A program made the translations under genes and the position numbers. A stretch of 64,000 nucleotides of DNA, taken from contig CM024753.1 in NCBI GenBank assembly GCA_014218235.1, forward strand, positions 9,295,146 through 9,359,145, written 5' to 3'. Below the pieces are notes generated by a model. The model made no database searches. It saw nothing but the letters and a program-made list of their open reading frames with translations, and was not told where the DNA came from. Below, in pieces: positions 34,932 to 47,607 of this stretch; positions within the stretch are counted from its first letter, which is position 1; the number at the start of each line of letters is the position of its first letter. Source of the stretch: Colocasia esculenta (lineage: Eukaryota; Streptophyta; Magnoliopsida; Alismatales; Araceae).

Positions 34932-37849
34932 TGTAGTACCCTTGATTTTTAAAATCCAAATAAAATAAAATTTTATTTTATAAATGAGATAAATAGATTT
35001 AATTGAATAAAAGGGAATAAATTGAATTAGAATGATTTAAATCAAAACACATTAGGCTAAATTAGTGTTGGGTTGTACTAATAGCCCAAGCATGAGAGTT
35101 TAAGCCCAATTGGAAGACCCCATTATGGGAGGAGAAGTAATAATGGAATTCGTATGTAATTAATTAATAAATAGTGAATGGTTAAGATAAATATTAAATA
35201 ACCCATAATTATCCAAAATAAGAGCCCATATCCCATTCTAACCCTTCGGCCATGAATTTAGGTCTTCTCTTTGCCCTTTTAAGTGGATAATTGATAGAAA
35301 AATAGGAGATAATTGCCAATTTTTGAAGAGAAAGGAGGAGTTTTAGGCATTTAGGACTCTATTATCAAACCAAATACCCCAAATCGACCCTATCAACCCT
35401 CATTTGCGTGTTGAGACCTTGGGAGACGAAGGAGGACGGCTGAGGAACGAGGAATCTCGGAGGAGGAAGCTTGGACGAGGAGATTTTCCCCCGTTCTTCA
35501 CTAAAAACCCTAGCTTTTCTTGTCAATGCCAGAAGGTAGGCAATCTCTCAAGATAAAATCATGTAAAATTACCCTAGGTAGACTTCATGATCCCTTTGCA
35601 TAAGCTCTCTAGTTTCACTCTATTTCAATCTTCCATGAGGGAGAATTAATTCTTTGAAGTCCTATCAGATCCATGTACCCGACCCTTCATGTTACTTTCA
35701 AACCTCATGTATACTTGATTCCATGCCATAAGAAAATTCTCATAAATACGAAGTCATGTTAGCTTTCAAATGCCCTTAGTTTGCCTAATTTTCATCATGT
35801 ATCCATTGCTAATTAATTCGTTGAACCTTGACTACGCATGTTTAGGTCATTGAAATGTAACCCAATCAAAGCATGCCTAAATCTTGTGTTTTTGAATTAA
35901 TTGTATCTGTTGATAGATCCATGTGTTCATTTTCGTTTAAAATGGTTTCGTGATTTTTGGATCATCGTGCTATTTTATATTTAATTTAGAAGTGCCCTGT
36001 ATCAAATAAGATCAACCCTGGAAAAAGGGAAAAAGTCTTTTTATGGCCGGACCCCTTTCTGATATCGCGGCGGCGCGACCCGCCGCGATACCAGAAGGGT
36101 CGCGGTCGGCAACCCTGTCGCATTGTGAATACGGTGGGACGTGCCGCCGCATTTCCCTCCGGTCCGAGCCAGACCGGCCGGTCTGCGTATCGCCCCCGAA
36201 CCACCCGTCGCGACTTGAATCGCGACGGGTAGGCCCGCCGCGATTTAAAGATTGCGGCCAGAACGTTTAATTGTGTACATGTCCATGCTGATTAGGCTAT
36301 ATACCCCTTATTTAGCCATGATACACCATGTTATATTTCGACTGAAAAAACAATAAATAATATAATATTATAAATTATTATTAAAAACCATTTGCACGAT
36401 TATCAAATTCTCATGATTCCTTTACACTTACACACACATAACATTAGTGTTTGCTATTTGACCTGGATAAATTATTCAATAATGTATCTGGTAATTTAGC
36501 GAAATAAATGATTAAATTCTCTATTTAATTAATGATACTTGTCTTCATTTTATACGCGCGTTTTGAACACGATGCCGTTTCCCTCGGCCTTCGAACACTC
36601 GAGGCATGATGGACTTTAGTTTTTACACACTTTCTCTTGACTTGGACCACCTCTCCATCAAGAATACTCTCGACTGGGCCAGGGACTCCTTGTCAAGGCC
36701 TCCGTAAGTCTTCTGGCTTTGGCGCACGTCCTTAGCCGACGAGCTGGTTGTACCTTAAAACCCGTTACACCTTAGGGATCAGTACGATCCATGGTCTTAG
36801 TGTGATCTCTCCTTATCTTGTGATCACACCGGACCATCTAGCCTGTGTTCATAGCACGACTAGTGGGCGGTGGTGATTTCTACCAGACTACCAGCCCAAG
36901 AGGGTGTGCCGTGCAACTGTGACTATCGTTGTTTCTCGTGTTTTTACGATATTGTCCTATCTGTCTACTATCTATATCCTCTCATCTGTTCACGTTCTCT
37001 CTACTCTCTCGTCTATCTCTTCTATTATTGGCCATTCATGTGATTGTCTAAGATAAAGAAATGATAATGCCAACGCAATGGGGCCCGATCTGGTCTTAGG
37101 AGGAGCGCCCGAGAAGTGCTAGTACCCATGGGAGTTAAAATGATCAAGGATGTGTACGACATGCATCCAGCGCCATTATTCTATCAAGATTAATCTATGA
37201 CAATCAAAGTGCTATCTATACCAGTGCAATCGTTATCGTTACTAGTGCACCGTTGTGTAATTTACATGCTATATCGTTACATGGCCATTCTATTATCGTT
37301 CTCGTTGTGCTATTTTTCCCTATGCCAGATGCTATTGTTCTCTCGTTATCGTTACTTGATCTACATGACTATTCTCTCTAGTTATCCTGCCTTAAGACAT
37401 TAATTATTTAAACCATACTTGTTCTCATGGGATATTAGTCCTACTGGGCATTATTCGCTCATCCTGCGTATTTATTTAATGTGTTTCAGGTGAGTCTGAT
37501 GGATACCACACTCACGAGGATGGGACTGAGGAGGATGCTCAAGAGTGACCGTTTTTAGTAGCCCGTGCTTTAGTAGTTAGTTAGTATAGAATGAGTCAGA
37601 TAGTTATGATGTATTAGTTTGGTTTTCAATAAAGTACTCTGGGCCCTAGTTTTGGTTCTGATACGTTGATGTAATAGTTAGTTCATGAAGTGGTAAGTTA
37701 TTAGTGATTTTAATGGAGTTTGGTGGATTATTACTGAAATTTGAGTTTATTGGTATTATTCTATTTGTGCAATGGTTTGTTATTTATTTCTCGCTCTGTA
37801 CTATTTAATACTGTAATTCTGCTCTGATATTTTGCGTCGGGATGTTACA
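34932..37849 (+). repeat. 5' LTR of the gypsy element
   Basis: Starts TGTAGTACCC and ends GATGTTACA. Contains a GC island (36040-36260) with nested palindromes such as TCGCGGCGG...CCGCCGCGA and CCCGTCGCGA...TCGCGACGGG in otherwise AT-rich sequence. The TTTCAGGTGAG word near 37485 marks the usual R/U5 region. No gene inside. Confidence 0.92.
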
Positions 37850-37855
37850 GTTTTA

Positions 37856-37868
37856 TGGTATCAGAGCC
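37856..37868 (+). other. primer-binding site (initiator tRNA-Met)
   Basis: TGGTATCAGAGCC, six bases after the 5' LTR, is complementary to the 3' end of plant initiator tRNA-Met, the usual primer for this class. Confidence 0.9.
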
Positions 37869-38056
37869 TAGGTTATTCTTAAGTATAGGATGGTCTAGGT
37901 TTGACCTGCCTCGATTTAGAGTCTAAGTTCCATACCTATGTGAGATGGGTAGAACCTTAGGTAATAAGATAAAATAAACTCACACACGCACAAACTTAGT
38001 GCAAACTTGTTATCTTACATTAAAATTCTCTTTTTGAAGGAACTTAAATCATAACA

Positions 38057-38809
38057 ATGGCAGCGGAGCGTGCACAACTCCGTGATATGCAACAGACCAT
38101 TCAGCAGCTTACTCAGGCTTTACTCCAGGCTACTGGAGCCAACAATAACAACAACCGTGGTGCTGGAGACTTGCACCGGAATTCCACAACCTGAATCCAC
38201 CCCGATTCAATGGAACCACAGACCCTGATGAGGCAGAAAATTGGCTCAAGGAGACTGAGCGCATCTTTCGCGTTATGCAATGCGCGAATGGTGATAAGCT
38301 ACTATTGGCAACATTCCAACTAGAAAGGGACACCCGTGCGTGGTGGGAGTCCATTGAGGCTACAAGGGCAGACGCACAGTTCACGTGGAATGAGTTCAAG
38401 GAGCACTTCAACTCCAAGTACTTTTCCGAAAGAGTCCAAGAAAGGAAGGCATTTGAATTTGCTGTGTTGAAACAAAGAAACCTGACTGTTACTGAGTATG
38501 AGGCTCAGTTCTCCCGAATGGCGCGCTATGCCAATCACCTGGTAGGCACGGAGAGAATGAAGGTGAAGAGGTTTCTGAATGGGCTCAAACCCGCTTACAT
38601 CACACAGTTGGCACCCATGGATATTCAGACCTATCCAGAGATGGTCAAAAGGGCACAGCTACTAGAGGATGCGACCGATCTCACTGATCGCATCAAGGGC
38701 AGAATGGTAAAGAAGGAACAGACTTCAGGAGCATCGAGCAAGCCTACTAACGGCAAGAAAAGGCCGTTAAGTATCACTGATGGGCCAAGCCAGGAACAGA
38801 AGCCCAAAG
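38057..38809 (+). pseudogene. gag of the gypsy element, N-terminal and capsid part
   Basis: ATG at 38057 opens MAAERAQLRDMQQ. A one-base loss near 38182 shifts the frame, after which the capsid-type retrotrans_gag region is clear: PPRFNGTTDPDEAENWL, then AWWESIEA, TWNEFKEHF and FLNGLKP. The frame ends at the solo LTR inserted at 38810; the CAAAG before it is the target duplication. Structural protein of the virus-like particle; not functional as it stands. Confidence 0.85.
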
Positions 38810-40413
38810 TGTAGGATCAAATAGGTGGATGGATCAGATCTAGAAGGGGGATTGAATAGATCAACACCAATTAATGCGGAAGCTTAAGCAATTCTAAATT
38901 ACTTCGAATCAGAGATCAATTCAGACAAACAAATTACTGATCTAAAGTGTGGGTATGTGTGGATTATGTGTGATTAGTGTGTATGAGCAAATCAATTAGA
39001 AGTGTGAACGAAATCCCTATGCATGCATCTAGCACACTGGTTCGAATCATCACCTCCAGTGACTCTACGTTCACCCCTCACACAGTGAGGCCACACTACT
39101 CAAAACTTGAGTACAACACACACTGGAGCACGACGACTCCAAACAACCTTGAGCACGATGACTCAACACACAACCTTGAGTTCAACGACTCACAAACTGA
39201 GCACAACGGCTCAAACAGCAACGGAGCACGACGACTCCAATTGAGCACGACGGCTCAAACCACACAGTGAGTGCGACGACTCACAAACCAGAGCTCGACA
39301 GCTCACAGTACAAATCTAGATCAAACACAAAAGAGATCAGATCCTCTAGCAATGATCTGATTCAAGACAGATTCGTACACAGAAATTTGTCCAGAACTTC
39401 ATGCACAAATCTCATAGACGAAATAAGGAAGAACAACTCAGAAGTGAGAGAAACGGATGTAGAATGAGTGTTCTTCGATGAAGAGGCCTTGCAGACACTT
39501 GAATTAAGGAGCCTTGATGGAAATCGATGGATATTCTCCTCAATTGGCGATGCTCTGCTTTGATGGCATCTGAAATGCCAGAAATCCTTCTTCTCCTGCT
39601 CCTCTTCAGTTGGATCTGCTCCTTGCCTAGCACAGCAAGCTTCTCTCCAGAGATTCCCCTTGATTCCCACGTCCTTCCTCTTGAAAGGATGGCCTGCAAC
39701 ATTAGAGATGGAGCAAGATCTGGAAAGCCCTTTTTGCCGCCAAAAAGCTTCTTCTGGAAGTGTGTGGGCTCTGTTCCCTTCTTGGGGGCCAATTAGTGGG
39801 GTATTTATAGCCCCACATATCCAATTGTACCCTAGGAGTGCATGGGCACATGATCCAAGACAGATTCCATTGAACCCCAGCCATCCACGTGTCAGATAAA
39901 ACATAAGTTGAAGTTTCAGCCAGAGTGTGTCGACACTACCACTGAGTGTGTCGACACACTGTCCCATTTGCGCAAAAAGGGTCTTCTGGATGCTGGGTCT
40001 AGTGTCGACATGACCACTGAGTGTGTCGACACACTGTCCCAGTCAGACAAATGGATCTCCTGGAAACTGGGTCTAGTGTCGACACGACCATGGACTGTGT
40101 CGACACACTTGACTCTGTTTCATGAAAATGCTTCAGGGACTATGACCCAATGTCGACACTACCATGATAAAACCTATATATCCCTGAGAATTTAACACAT
40201 AAGACATTAGTACAAGGTATTATCATCAAAGTATGAGGTGTAAAGTATTTGAAACATGCTTTTTGAGCATTGTTATTACATAAATGATTATGTAACATGT
40301 TCAACCCATTAAGTACAAAATCACACAGTCATCATCAAAATCAAAGTATGAGTGATGTCATTGGTCATCATTAATACAACTTTAGAAAATTCCAAAACAC
40401 ACTCAACCTAACA
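38810..40413. mobile_element. solo LTR (1.6 kb) inserted in gag
   Basis: Starts TGTAGGATC and ends CCTAACA, so it has the TG...CA ends of an LTR. CAAAG flanks both sides (38805-38809 and 40414-40418) as a 5-bp duplication. No internal coding region, primer site or second LTR is present, so it is a solo LTR left by recombination. It carries two runs of short palindromic words: GAGCACGACGACTC-type (39100-39300) and GTGTCGACAC-type (39925-40170). Which superfamily it belongs to is open. Confidence 0.88.
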
Positions 40414-40418
40414 CAAAG

Positions 40419-40998
40419 TACCCACCCCTACTACTCCGAACACAAGCCCAGATGTAAGCACTGTGACAAGCTGGGTCACACGACAAAAGAGTGCTGGAGG
40501 AAGGCAGGTGCATGCCTTCGCTGCGGGAGTCGAGACCATCGCATTCCCGAATGCCCCCTGCTGAAAGAAAATGAGAAGCATCCGATGGGACCAAAGAAGC
40601 CAGGCAGACTTCAAGCTCTGCAAGAGATAGAGACCACCAAGGAAGGCGGAGTGGTGGAAGGTACACTACCAGTCTTTTCTCAATCAGCATTTGTTTTGTT
40701 TGATACTGGCGCAACCCATTCATTCATATCACAAGCATTTGCTGATACATTAACTGAACAACCTACATCTATGGAATTTGAATTGTCTGTCACGACACCA
40801 CTTGGAGAAAAGGCTCAATTGAATAAGTATTTTCCATTAGCTGATGTTAAGATTGGGGAACTCAATCTTAGAGCAGACCTGATCTGTATGCCCATGGAGG
40901 GCTACGATGTCATATTGGGAGCCGATTGGCTATCCACGTATGGGGCTATCGTGGATTGTAGAAGATGGAAATTTCTTTTAGTGAATTCCCTAAATTGA
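40419..40998 (+). pseudogene. gag zinc knuckles and aspartic protease of the gypsy element
   Basis: Resumes gag after the solo LTR. Two CCHC-type knuckles lie at about 40453-40560 (CKHCDKLGHTTKEC, then CLRCGSRDH). The protease follows with its active-site DTGATHSFIS (about 40700) and GADWL (about 40920). The frame is lost at about 40970. Confidence 0.85.
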
Positions 40999-42450
40999 CC
41001 TTCACGGGACGTAGACACAAGAGGCACTTGTCTCTCGTCTCTGCCATCAAAGCACAAAACATGATAAGAAAGAGCTGTGTGGCATTCCTTGCCGCAATTG
41101 TAGTTGAGAAGAAAGCAACTAAGATATCAAACATTCATATAGTGCAAGAATATCCCGATGTGTTTCCCGGAGCTGCCAGGCATTCCACCAGAGAGAGATG
41201 TAAATTTCTCAATTGATCTCATACCTGGAGCTGCACTGGTATCACGCCAACCCTACAGGATGTCCCCCGCTGAATTGAAAGAATTGAAGGAGCAATTGAT
41301 GGAACTGCTGGAAAAGGGATTTATCAGGCCAAGTACTTCTCCGTGGGGAGCACCAGTGTTGTTCGTCAAGAAGAAGGGCGGATCTATGAGGTTATGTATT
41401 GACTACAGGCAGCTGAATAATCTCACTATCAAGAACAAGTACCCTCTGCCGCGTGTTGATGAATTATTTGATCAGATACCAGGAGCTAAATATTTCTCTA
41501 AGATTGACTTTAGATCAGGATATCATCAGATGAGAATTAAAGATGCAGATATTTACAAGACGGCTTTCAGGAGTAGGTACGGTCATTATGAATTTGTAGT
41601 CATGTCTTTTGGACTAACAATGCTCCTGCAGCTTTCATGCAACTAATGAACAACATCTATCGGCCTTACCTCGACAAGTTCGTCGTGGTCTTTATTGATG
41701 ATATTCTCATATACTCCAAGACCAAGGAGAGCATGAGGAGTATCTGAGGATCGCTCTGCAAATCTTGCGGGAACCAACTCTACGCCAAATTGAGCAAGTG
41801 TGAATTCTGGCTCGAGGAGGTGTCATTCTAGGCTATGTTATTTCCAAGGATGTATCGCTGTCGATCCTTCCAGGTAGAAGCTGTACTCAACTGGGAAAGC
41901 TGACTAATGTCATAGAGATAAGAAGCTTTCTTGGACTGGTTGGATACTACAGGCGGTCATAAAAGACTTCTCTAAGATATCCGTACCTCTTACGCGTCGT
42001 ACGCGGAAAGAGAACCCCTATGTCTGGAGCAAGGAGTGTGAGAAGAACTTCCAGACCCTGAAGCAATTGTTAACATCTGCACCTATCCTCGCGTTACCAG
42101 TCGAGGGCAAAGGATTCTCAGTCTACACTGATGCATTTGGAATCGGTCTAGGCTGCGTGTTAATGCAGAACGAAAAGGTGATAACTTATTCTTCAAGGCA
42201 GTTGAAGCCACATGAAGTCAATTGTCATGTCCATGACTTAGAGCTACCTGCAGTGGTATTTGCACTCAAGATCTGGAGGCATTACCTATATGGGGAGAAA
42301 TTATTGTCTACTCCGACCACAAGAGCCTAAAGTACCTATTTTCTCAAAAGGAGCTTAATATGAGACAAAGAAGTGGTTGGAGTACTTGAAGGATTTTGAT
42401 TTCAATATTCAATATCACCCAGGCAAAGGTAATGCAGTAGCTGATGCACT
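40965..42450 (+). pseudogene. reverse transcriptase and RNase H of the gypsy element, frameshifted
   Basis: The reverse transcriptase begins near 41158 and shows YRQLNN, KIDFRSGYHQ and, after a one-base loss at about 41620, the catalytic FIDDILIYS (about 41690). RNase H follows from about 42060 with VYTDAFGIGLG and ITYSSRQLKPHE. Several indels between 41700 and 42070 break the frame repeatedly. Enzymes for copying the element RNA; inactive here. Confidence 0.85.
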
Positions 42451-43978
42451 GAGTAGGAAGCCAATAGCTTCACTATCCTGCTTAGTCATGGGTGAGATGC
42501 AATTGTTAGAGCAATTTGCCAGTCTGAGCAGAGAAGTGATAAGATGATAGTTGCCAACCTTAGGGCACAACCAGACATTTTTGTCGAGATCAGAGAGCAC
42601 CAGGCTAACGATCCATTCCTAGTCAGAGTCAGGGAGACCGTAGCTGACAAGCCGGATTTCTCCATCGCTGAGGATGGAAGAATATTATTCCACGCCAGGA
42701 CTTGTATGCCTGACAATGAAGAATTAAAGAGAATGCTGATGGATGAAGCCCACAAGACCAAGTACACCATTCACCCAGGTGCAAACAAGATGTACCAAGA
42801 CATGAAAAGTCATTTTGGTGGCCAAACATGAAGGTGAGGTGGCTGAGCATGTCGCACACTGCCTCACATGTCAACAGGTAAAAGTCGAACACTGTCATCC
42901 TACAGGTATACTTAGACCCCTGGACATACTTGAATGGAAGTGGGAAAGCATCAGAATGGATTTCATCATGGGTTTACCCCAAACTCGTAGTGGACTTGAT
43001 GCTATCTGGGTCATTGTGGACCGTTTGACTAAGTCCGCACATTTCCTTGCCATTAAGAGCACATGGAGTGTCGATGTGTTAGCAGCCCTCTATGTGAAAG
43101 AAATAGTGAGACTACATGGAGTTCCCGTGTCCATTGTCTCAGATCGTGATCCCAGATTCACTTCTAATTCTGGAAGGGACTTCAGACGGCATTGGGAACC
43201 AAGTTAAATTTCAGCACTACTTTTCACCCACATACGGATGGGCAAACTGAAAGGACAAATCAGATAGTGGAAGACATGCTTCATGCCTGCACTATAGATT
43301 TTGAAGGGTATTGGAATGAGCAGTTATCCTTGATTGAATTCGCCTACAACAACAACTATTAGGCGAGCATTAAGATGGCACCATTTGAAGCACTGTACGG
43401 AGGAGTTGTAGATCACCTGTGTGCTGGAATGAGATAGGAGAACATCAATGGCTGAGACCAGACATGGTGCAGAGCACTAGCAGGATATATAGATTCTCCG
43501 AGACAGGATTAAAGTAGCTCAGTCCAGCATAAGCTAGCTGATAAAAGAAGAAGGGACTTAGAATTTCAAGTCGGAGATCATGTGATGCTCAAAGTATCCC
43601 CGACCCGAGGATTTCAACAGTTTGGGATGAAAACAAGCTAAGACCCAGATTCATAGGTCCATTTGAAGTGTTGGATAGAGTTGCCGAGGTGGCGTACCGA
43701 CTAGCACTACCTCCCTAGTTTTCAACAGTACACAATGTGTTCCATGTGTCCATGCTGAGGAAATACGTGTATGATCCGTCACACGTAATCAGCTATAATG
43801 ATATCATTTTGACAAAGATGACCTATGAAGAAGGACAGTGAAGATCTTGGACAAGAAGATGCAACAACTCCGGAATCGATCTATACCCGTGGTCAGATAT
43901 TGTGAAGAAATCACGAAGTTGAAGAGGCCACGTGGGAGCCCGAAGTATTAATGCGACGAAATTACCGGGAGATATTAA
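42451..43978 (+). pseudogene. integrase with chromodomain-like tail of the gypsy element, frameshifted
   Basis: An HHCC-type finger ends near 42880 (CLTCQQVK). The catalytic core has DFIMGLPQT and IVDRLTKSAHF (about 42958-43040), and the second acidic residue lies in SDRDPRF (about 43140). Later pieces HPHTDGQTE and VHNVFHVSML follow, then a chromodomain-like stretch (about 43830-43975), all in different frames. The chromodomain-like end places it among chromoviruses, whose integrases can target particular chromatin. Confidence 0.8.
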
Positions 43979-44031
43979 GTAAGTCACTCTTCCTCTCACG
44001 ACCATATGAATTTGGGGACCAATTTCTTTTT

Positions 44032-44044
44032 AAGAGGGGGAGGA
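44032..44044 (+). other. polypurine tract
   Basis: AAGAGGGGGAGGA lies directly before the 3' LTR, the plus-strand primer site. Confidence 0.88.
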
Positions 44045-46963
44045 TGTAGTACCCTTGATTTTTAAAATTCAAATAAAATAAAATTTTTATTTTTATAAAT
44101 GAGATAAATAGATTTATTGAATAAAAAGAAATAAATAGAATTAGAATGATTTAAATCAAAACCCATTAGACTAAATTAGTGTTGGTTGTACTAATAGCCC
44201 AGCATGAGAGTTTGAGCCCATTGGGAAGAGCCCATTATGGGAGGATGTAATTAATGGAAATTCGTATGTAATTAATTAATAAATAGTGAAGGGTTAAGAT
44301 AAATATTAAATAACCCATAATTTCCAAATAAGAGTCCATATCCCATCCTAACCCTTGGCCACGAATTTAGGCCTTCTCTCTTCCTTTTAAGTGGATAATT
44401 GATAGGAAACTAGGAGATAATTGTCAATTTTTGGAGTTGGAAAGAAAGGAGGAGTTTTAGGCATTTAGGACTCTATTATCAACCAAATACCCCAAATCCG
44501 ACCCTATCAACCCTCTTTGTGTGTTGAGACCTTGGGAGACGAAGGAGGACGGCTGAGGAACGAGGAATCTCGAAGGAGGAAGCTTGGACAAGGAGATTTC
44601 CCCCGTTCTTCACCAAAAACCCTAGCTTTTCTTGTCAATGCCGAAGGTAGGCAATCTCTCAAGCTAAAATCGTGTAAAAATTGCCCTAGGTAGACTTCAT
44701 GATCCTTTTCAAAGCCCTCTGTTTCACTCTATTTCGATCTTTCATGAGGGAGAATTAATTCCTTGAAATCCTATCAGATCCATGTACCCAACCCTTCATG
44801 TTTGCTTTCAAACCTCATGTATACTTGATTCCATGCCATGAGAAATTCTCATAAATACTAAGTCATTTAGCTTTCAAACGCCCTTAGTTTGCCTAATTTT
44901 CATCATGTATCCATCACTAATTAATTCGTTGAACCTTGACTGCACATGTTTAGGTCACCGAAATGTAACCTAATCAAAGCATGCATAAATCTTGTCTATT
45001 TTCGAATTAATTGTACTTGTTCATAATTCATTGTTCACTTTTGTTTAAAATTAGTTCATGATTTTTAGATTATCGTGCGATTTTATATTAAATTTAGAAG
45101 TGCCCTGTATCAAATAGGATCAACCCTGGAAAAAGGGAAAAGCCTTTTTATGGCCGTACCCCTTTCTATATCGCGGCGGCGTGACCCGCCGCACCAGAAG
45201 GGTCGCGGTCGGCAACTCTGTCGCGTTGTGAACGCGGCGGACGCGCCCCGCGTTTCCTCCCGTCCAAGCCAGACCGGCCGGCCTGCGGATCGCGCCCGAG
45301 CCGTCCGTCGCGACTTGAATCGCGATGGGTAGGCCCGCTGCGATTTAAGGATTGCGGCCAGAACGTTTATTGTGTACATGCCCCTGCTGATTAGGCTATA
45401 TACCCCTATTTAGCCATGATTACACCATGTTATAATTATTTCGACCTAGAAAATTAATAATGGACAATAATTATATAAATTTAATTATTTAAAACTATTT
45501 GCACGATTTATCAATTCTCATGATTTTTTTACACTTACACACCCATAACATTAGTGTTTGCCATTTGAACCAGATAATTATTCAATAAGTATTTGATAAC
45601 TTAGCGAAATAAAGACTATTTCCTATTTAATTAATGATATTTGTCTTCGTTTTATACGCGTGTTTTGAACACCGATACTGTTTCCCTCGGCCTTCGAGCA
45701 CTCGAGGCACGACAGACTTTAGTTTTTATACATGCTTTCTATTGACTTGGACCACCTCTCCATCGGAATACTCTCGACTGGGCCAGGGACTCCTTGTAAA
45801 GGTCTCCGTAAGTCTTCTTGACTTTGGCGCTCGTCCTTAGCCGACGAGCTGGTTGTACCTAAAACCCGTTACACCTTAGGGATCAGTACGATCCATGCCT
45901 TAGTGTGATCTCTCCTTATCTTGTGATCACACCGGACCATCTAACCTGTGTTCATAGCACGCCTAGTGGGCGGTGGTGATTTCTACCAGACTGTCGGCCT
46001 ACGAGGGTGTGCCGGCAACTGTGACTATCGTTGTTTCTCGGTTTTTACGATATTGTCTCTATCTCGTCTACTATCTATATCCTCTCATCTGTTCACATTC
46101 TCTCTACTCTCTCGTCTATCTCGTCTACTACTCTCATCTATTTCTTGGTACTCTATTAGCCATTCGTGTGATTGTCTAAGATAAAGAAATGACTAATGCC
46201 AGCGCAATGGGGCCCGATCTGGTCCTGGGAGGAGCGCCCGAAAAGTGCTAGTACCCATGGGAGTTAAATGATCAGGATGTGTACGGCATGCATCCAGGGC
46301 CATTATACTATCAAGATTAATCTATGACAATCAAAGTACTAGTGCAATCGTTATCGTACTAGTGCACCGTTGTGTAATTTACATGCTATATCATTACATG
46401 GCCATCTATTATCATTCTTGTTGTGCTATTTTTTCCTGTGCCAGATGCTATTGTTCTCTCGTTATCGTTACTTGATCTACATGACTATTCCTCTAGTTAT
46501 CCTGCCTTAAGACATTAATTATTTAAACCATACTTATTCTCATGAGATATTAATCCTACTGGGCGTTATTCGCTCATCCTGTGTATTTATTTAATGTGTT
46601 TCAGGTGAGTCTGATGGATACCAAACTCACGAGGATGGGACTGAGGAGGATGCTCAGGAGTGATCATTTTCAGTAACCCGTGCTTTAGTAGTTAGGTAGT
46701 ATAGAATGAGTCAGATAGTTATGATGTATTAGTTTGGTTTTCAATAAGTACTATGGGCCCTAGTTTTGGCTCTGATACATTGATATAATAGCTAGTTCAT
46801 GAAGTTGGTATGTTATAGTGATTGTAATAGAGTTTGGTGGATTATTACTGAAATTTGAGTTTATTTGTATTATTCCATTTGTGCAATGGTTTGTTATTTA
46901 TTTCTCGCTCTGTACTATTTAATAACTGTAATTCCGCTCCGATATTCCGCGTCGGGACGTTAC
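44045..46963 (+). repeat. 3' LTR of the gypsy element
   Basis: Aligns with the 5' LTR along its whole length (2919 against 2918 bases) and contains the same GC island at about 45150-45362. Many differences are one-base length changes in runs, for example TTTTATTTTTA against TTTATTTTA near the start. It ends GTTAC directly before the target duplication GTCAG. Confidence 0.92.
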
Positions 46964-47607
46964 GTCAGGTTGTTCCCAATTGTTCACATCTTCTTGTGCG
47001 TTCCTGTGAGTTGCCCACACACTAGAGGAAGCATCTTTTTTAGAGTTTAATTTACTCTCGAGACTTTCCCCAGATCAACGTTATGGGGCTCGAGTATGTG
47101 TTCTATGTGGGTTAAATTTATTGCATAATTTCTTTAAGATGGTCTATTAATTGGTTGGATAATCAGGGCCATCTTTTTTTTTAATTCATGTTTAGCTTAT
47201 TGGACTCGGTGGACTTGGGTTTGGATGGCTAGATTCCCCCTCTCCAACTGAAAATGAAATGTGAACTATTGTTTGTTCTTTGTGAAAATTTCGTTAATAA
47301 GATGCCACTACCAATAAGGAATGATTTTTAATATACATCTCCATTGTAAAATATCTTTACACTATGTAAACATGTCTTTACTGAGATATTACCAAGGTTT
47401 GATGTGCGCTGCGGGCCGTATCGACTGTTCTAGGGACAAGTCGGGTCGCTAGCATGGCCGATTCGATCCAACTGTTTTGTTCTATATTTATTATTATTTT
47501 TTATATAGTATCATCCGATCGAAGTGTACGATACGATACGCTCTCATGCAAGAGAAAGGTCGGCACGGCAGATTCTCGCGTGACATGGCGAACTATTACC
47601 AAATATG
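46964..47607. other. flank of the gypsy insertion, partly older repeat
   Basis: Resumes the sequence interrupted at 34931. No gene. The first part may be the other half of the inverted LTR remnant at 32890-34931. Confidence 0.35.

Larger units (their letters stand above)
34932..46963 (+). mobile_element. Ty3/gypsy chromovirus-type LTR retrotransposon, 12 kb
   Basis: Two long terminal repeats (about 2.92 kb each) enclose a primer-binding site, gag-pol remnants and a polypurine tract. GTCAG flanks both ends (34927-34931 and 46964-46968) as the 5-bp target duplication. LTRs start TGTAGTACCC; the 5' copy ends GTTACA and the 3' copy GTTAC, apparently lacking the last A. Coding order is gag, protease, reverse transcriptase, RNase H, integrase, so it is Ty3/gypsy, and a chromodomain-like tail follows the integrase. 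Gag is interrupted by a solo LTR. The LTRs differ by many single-base changes and length differences. Confidence 0.92.
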
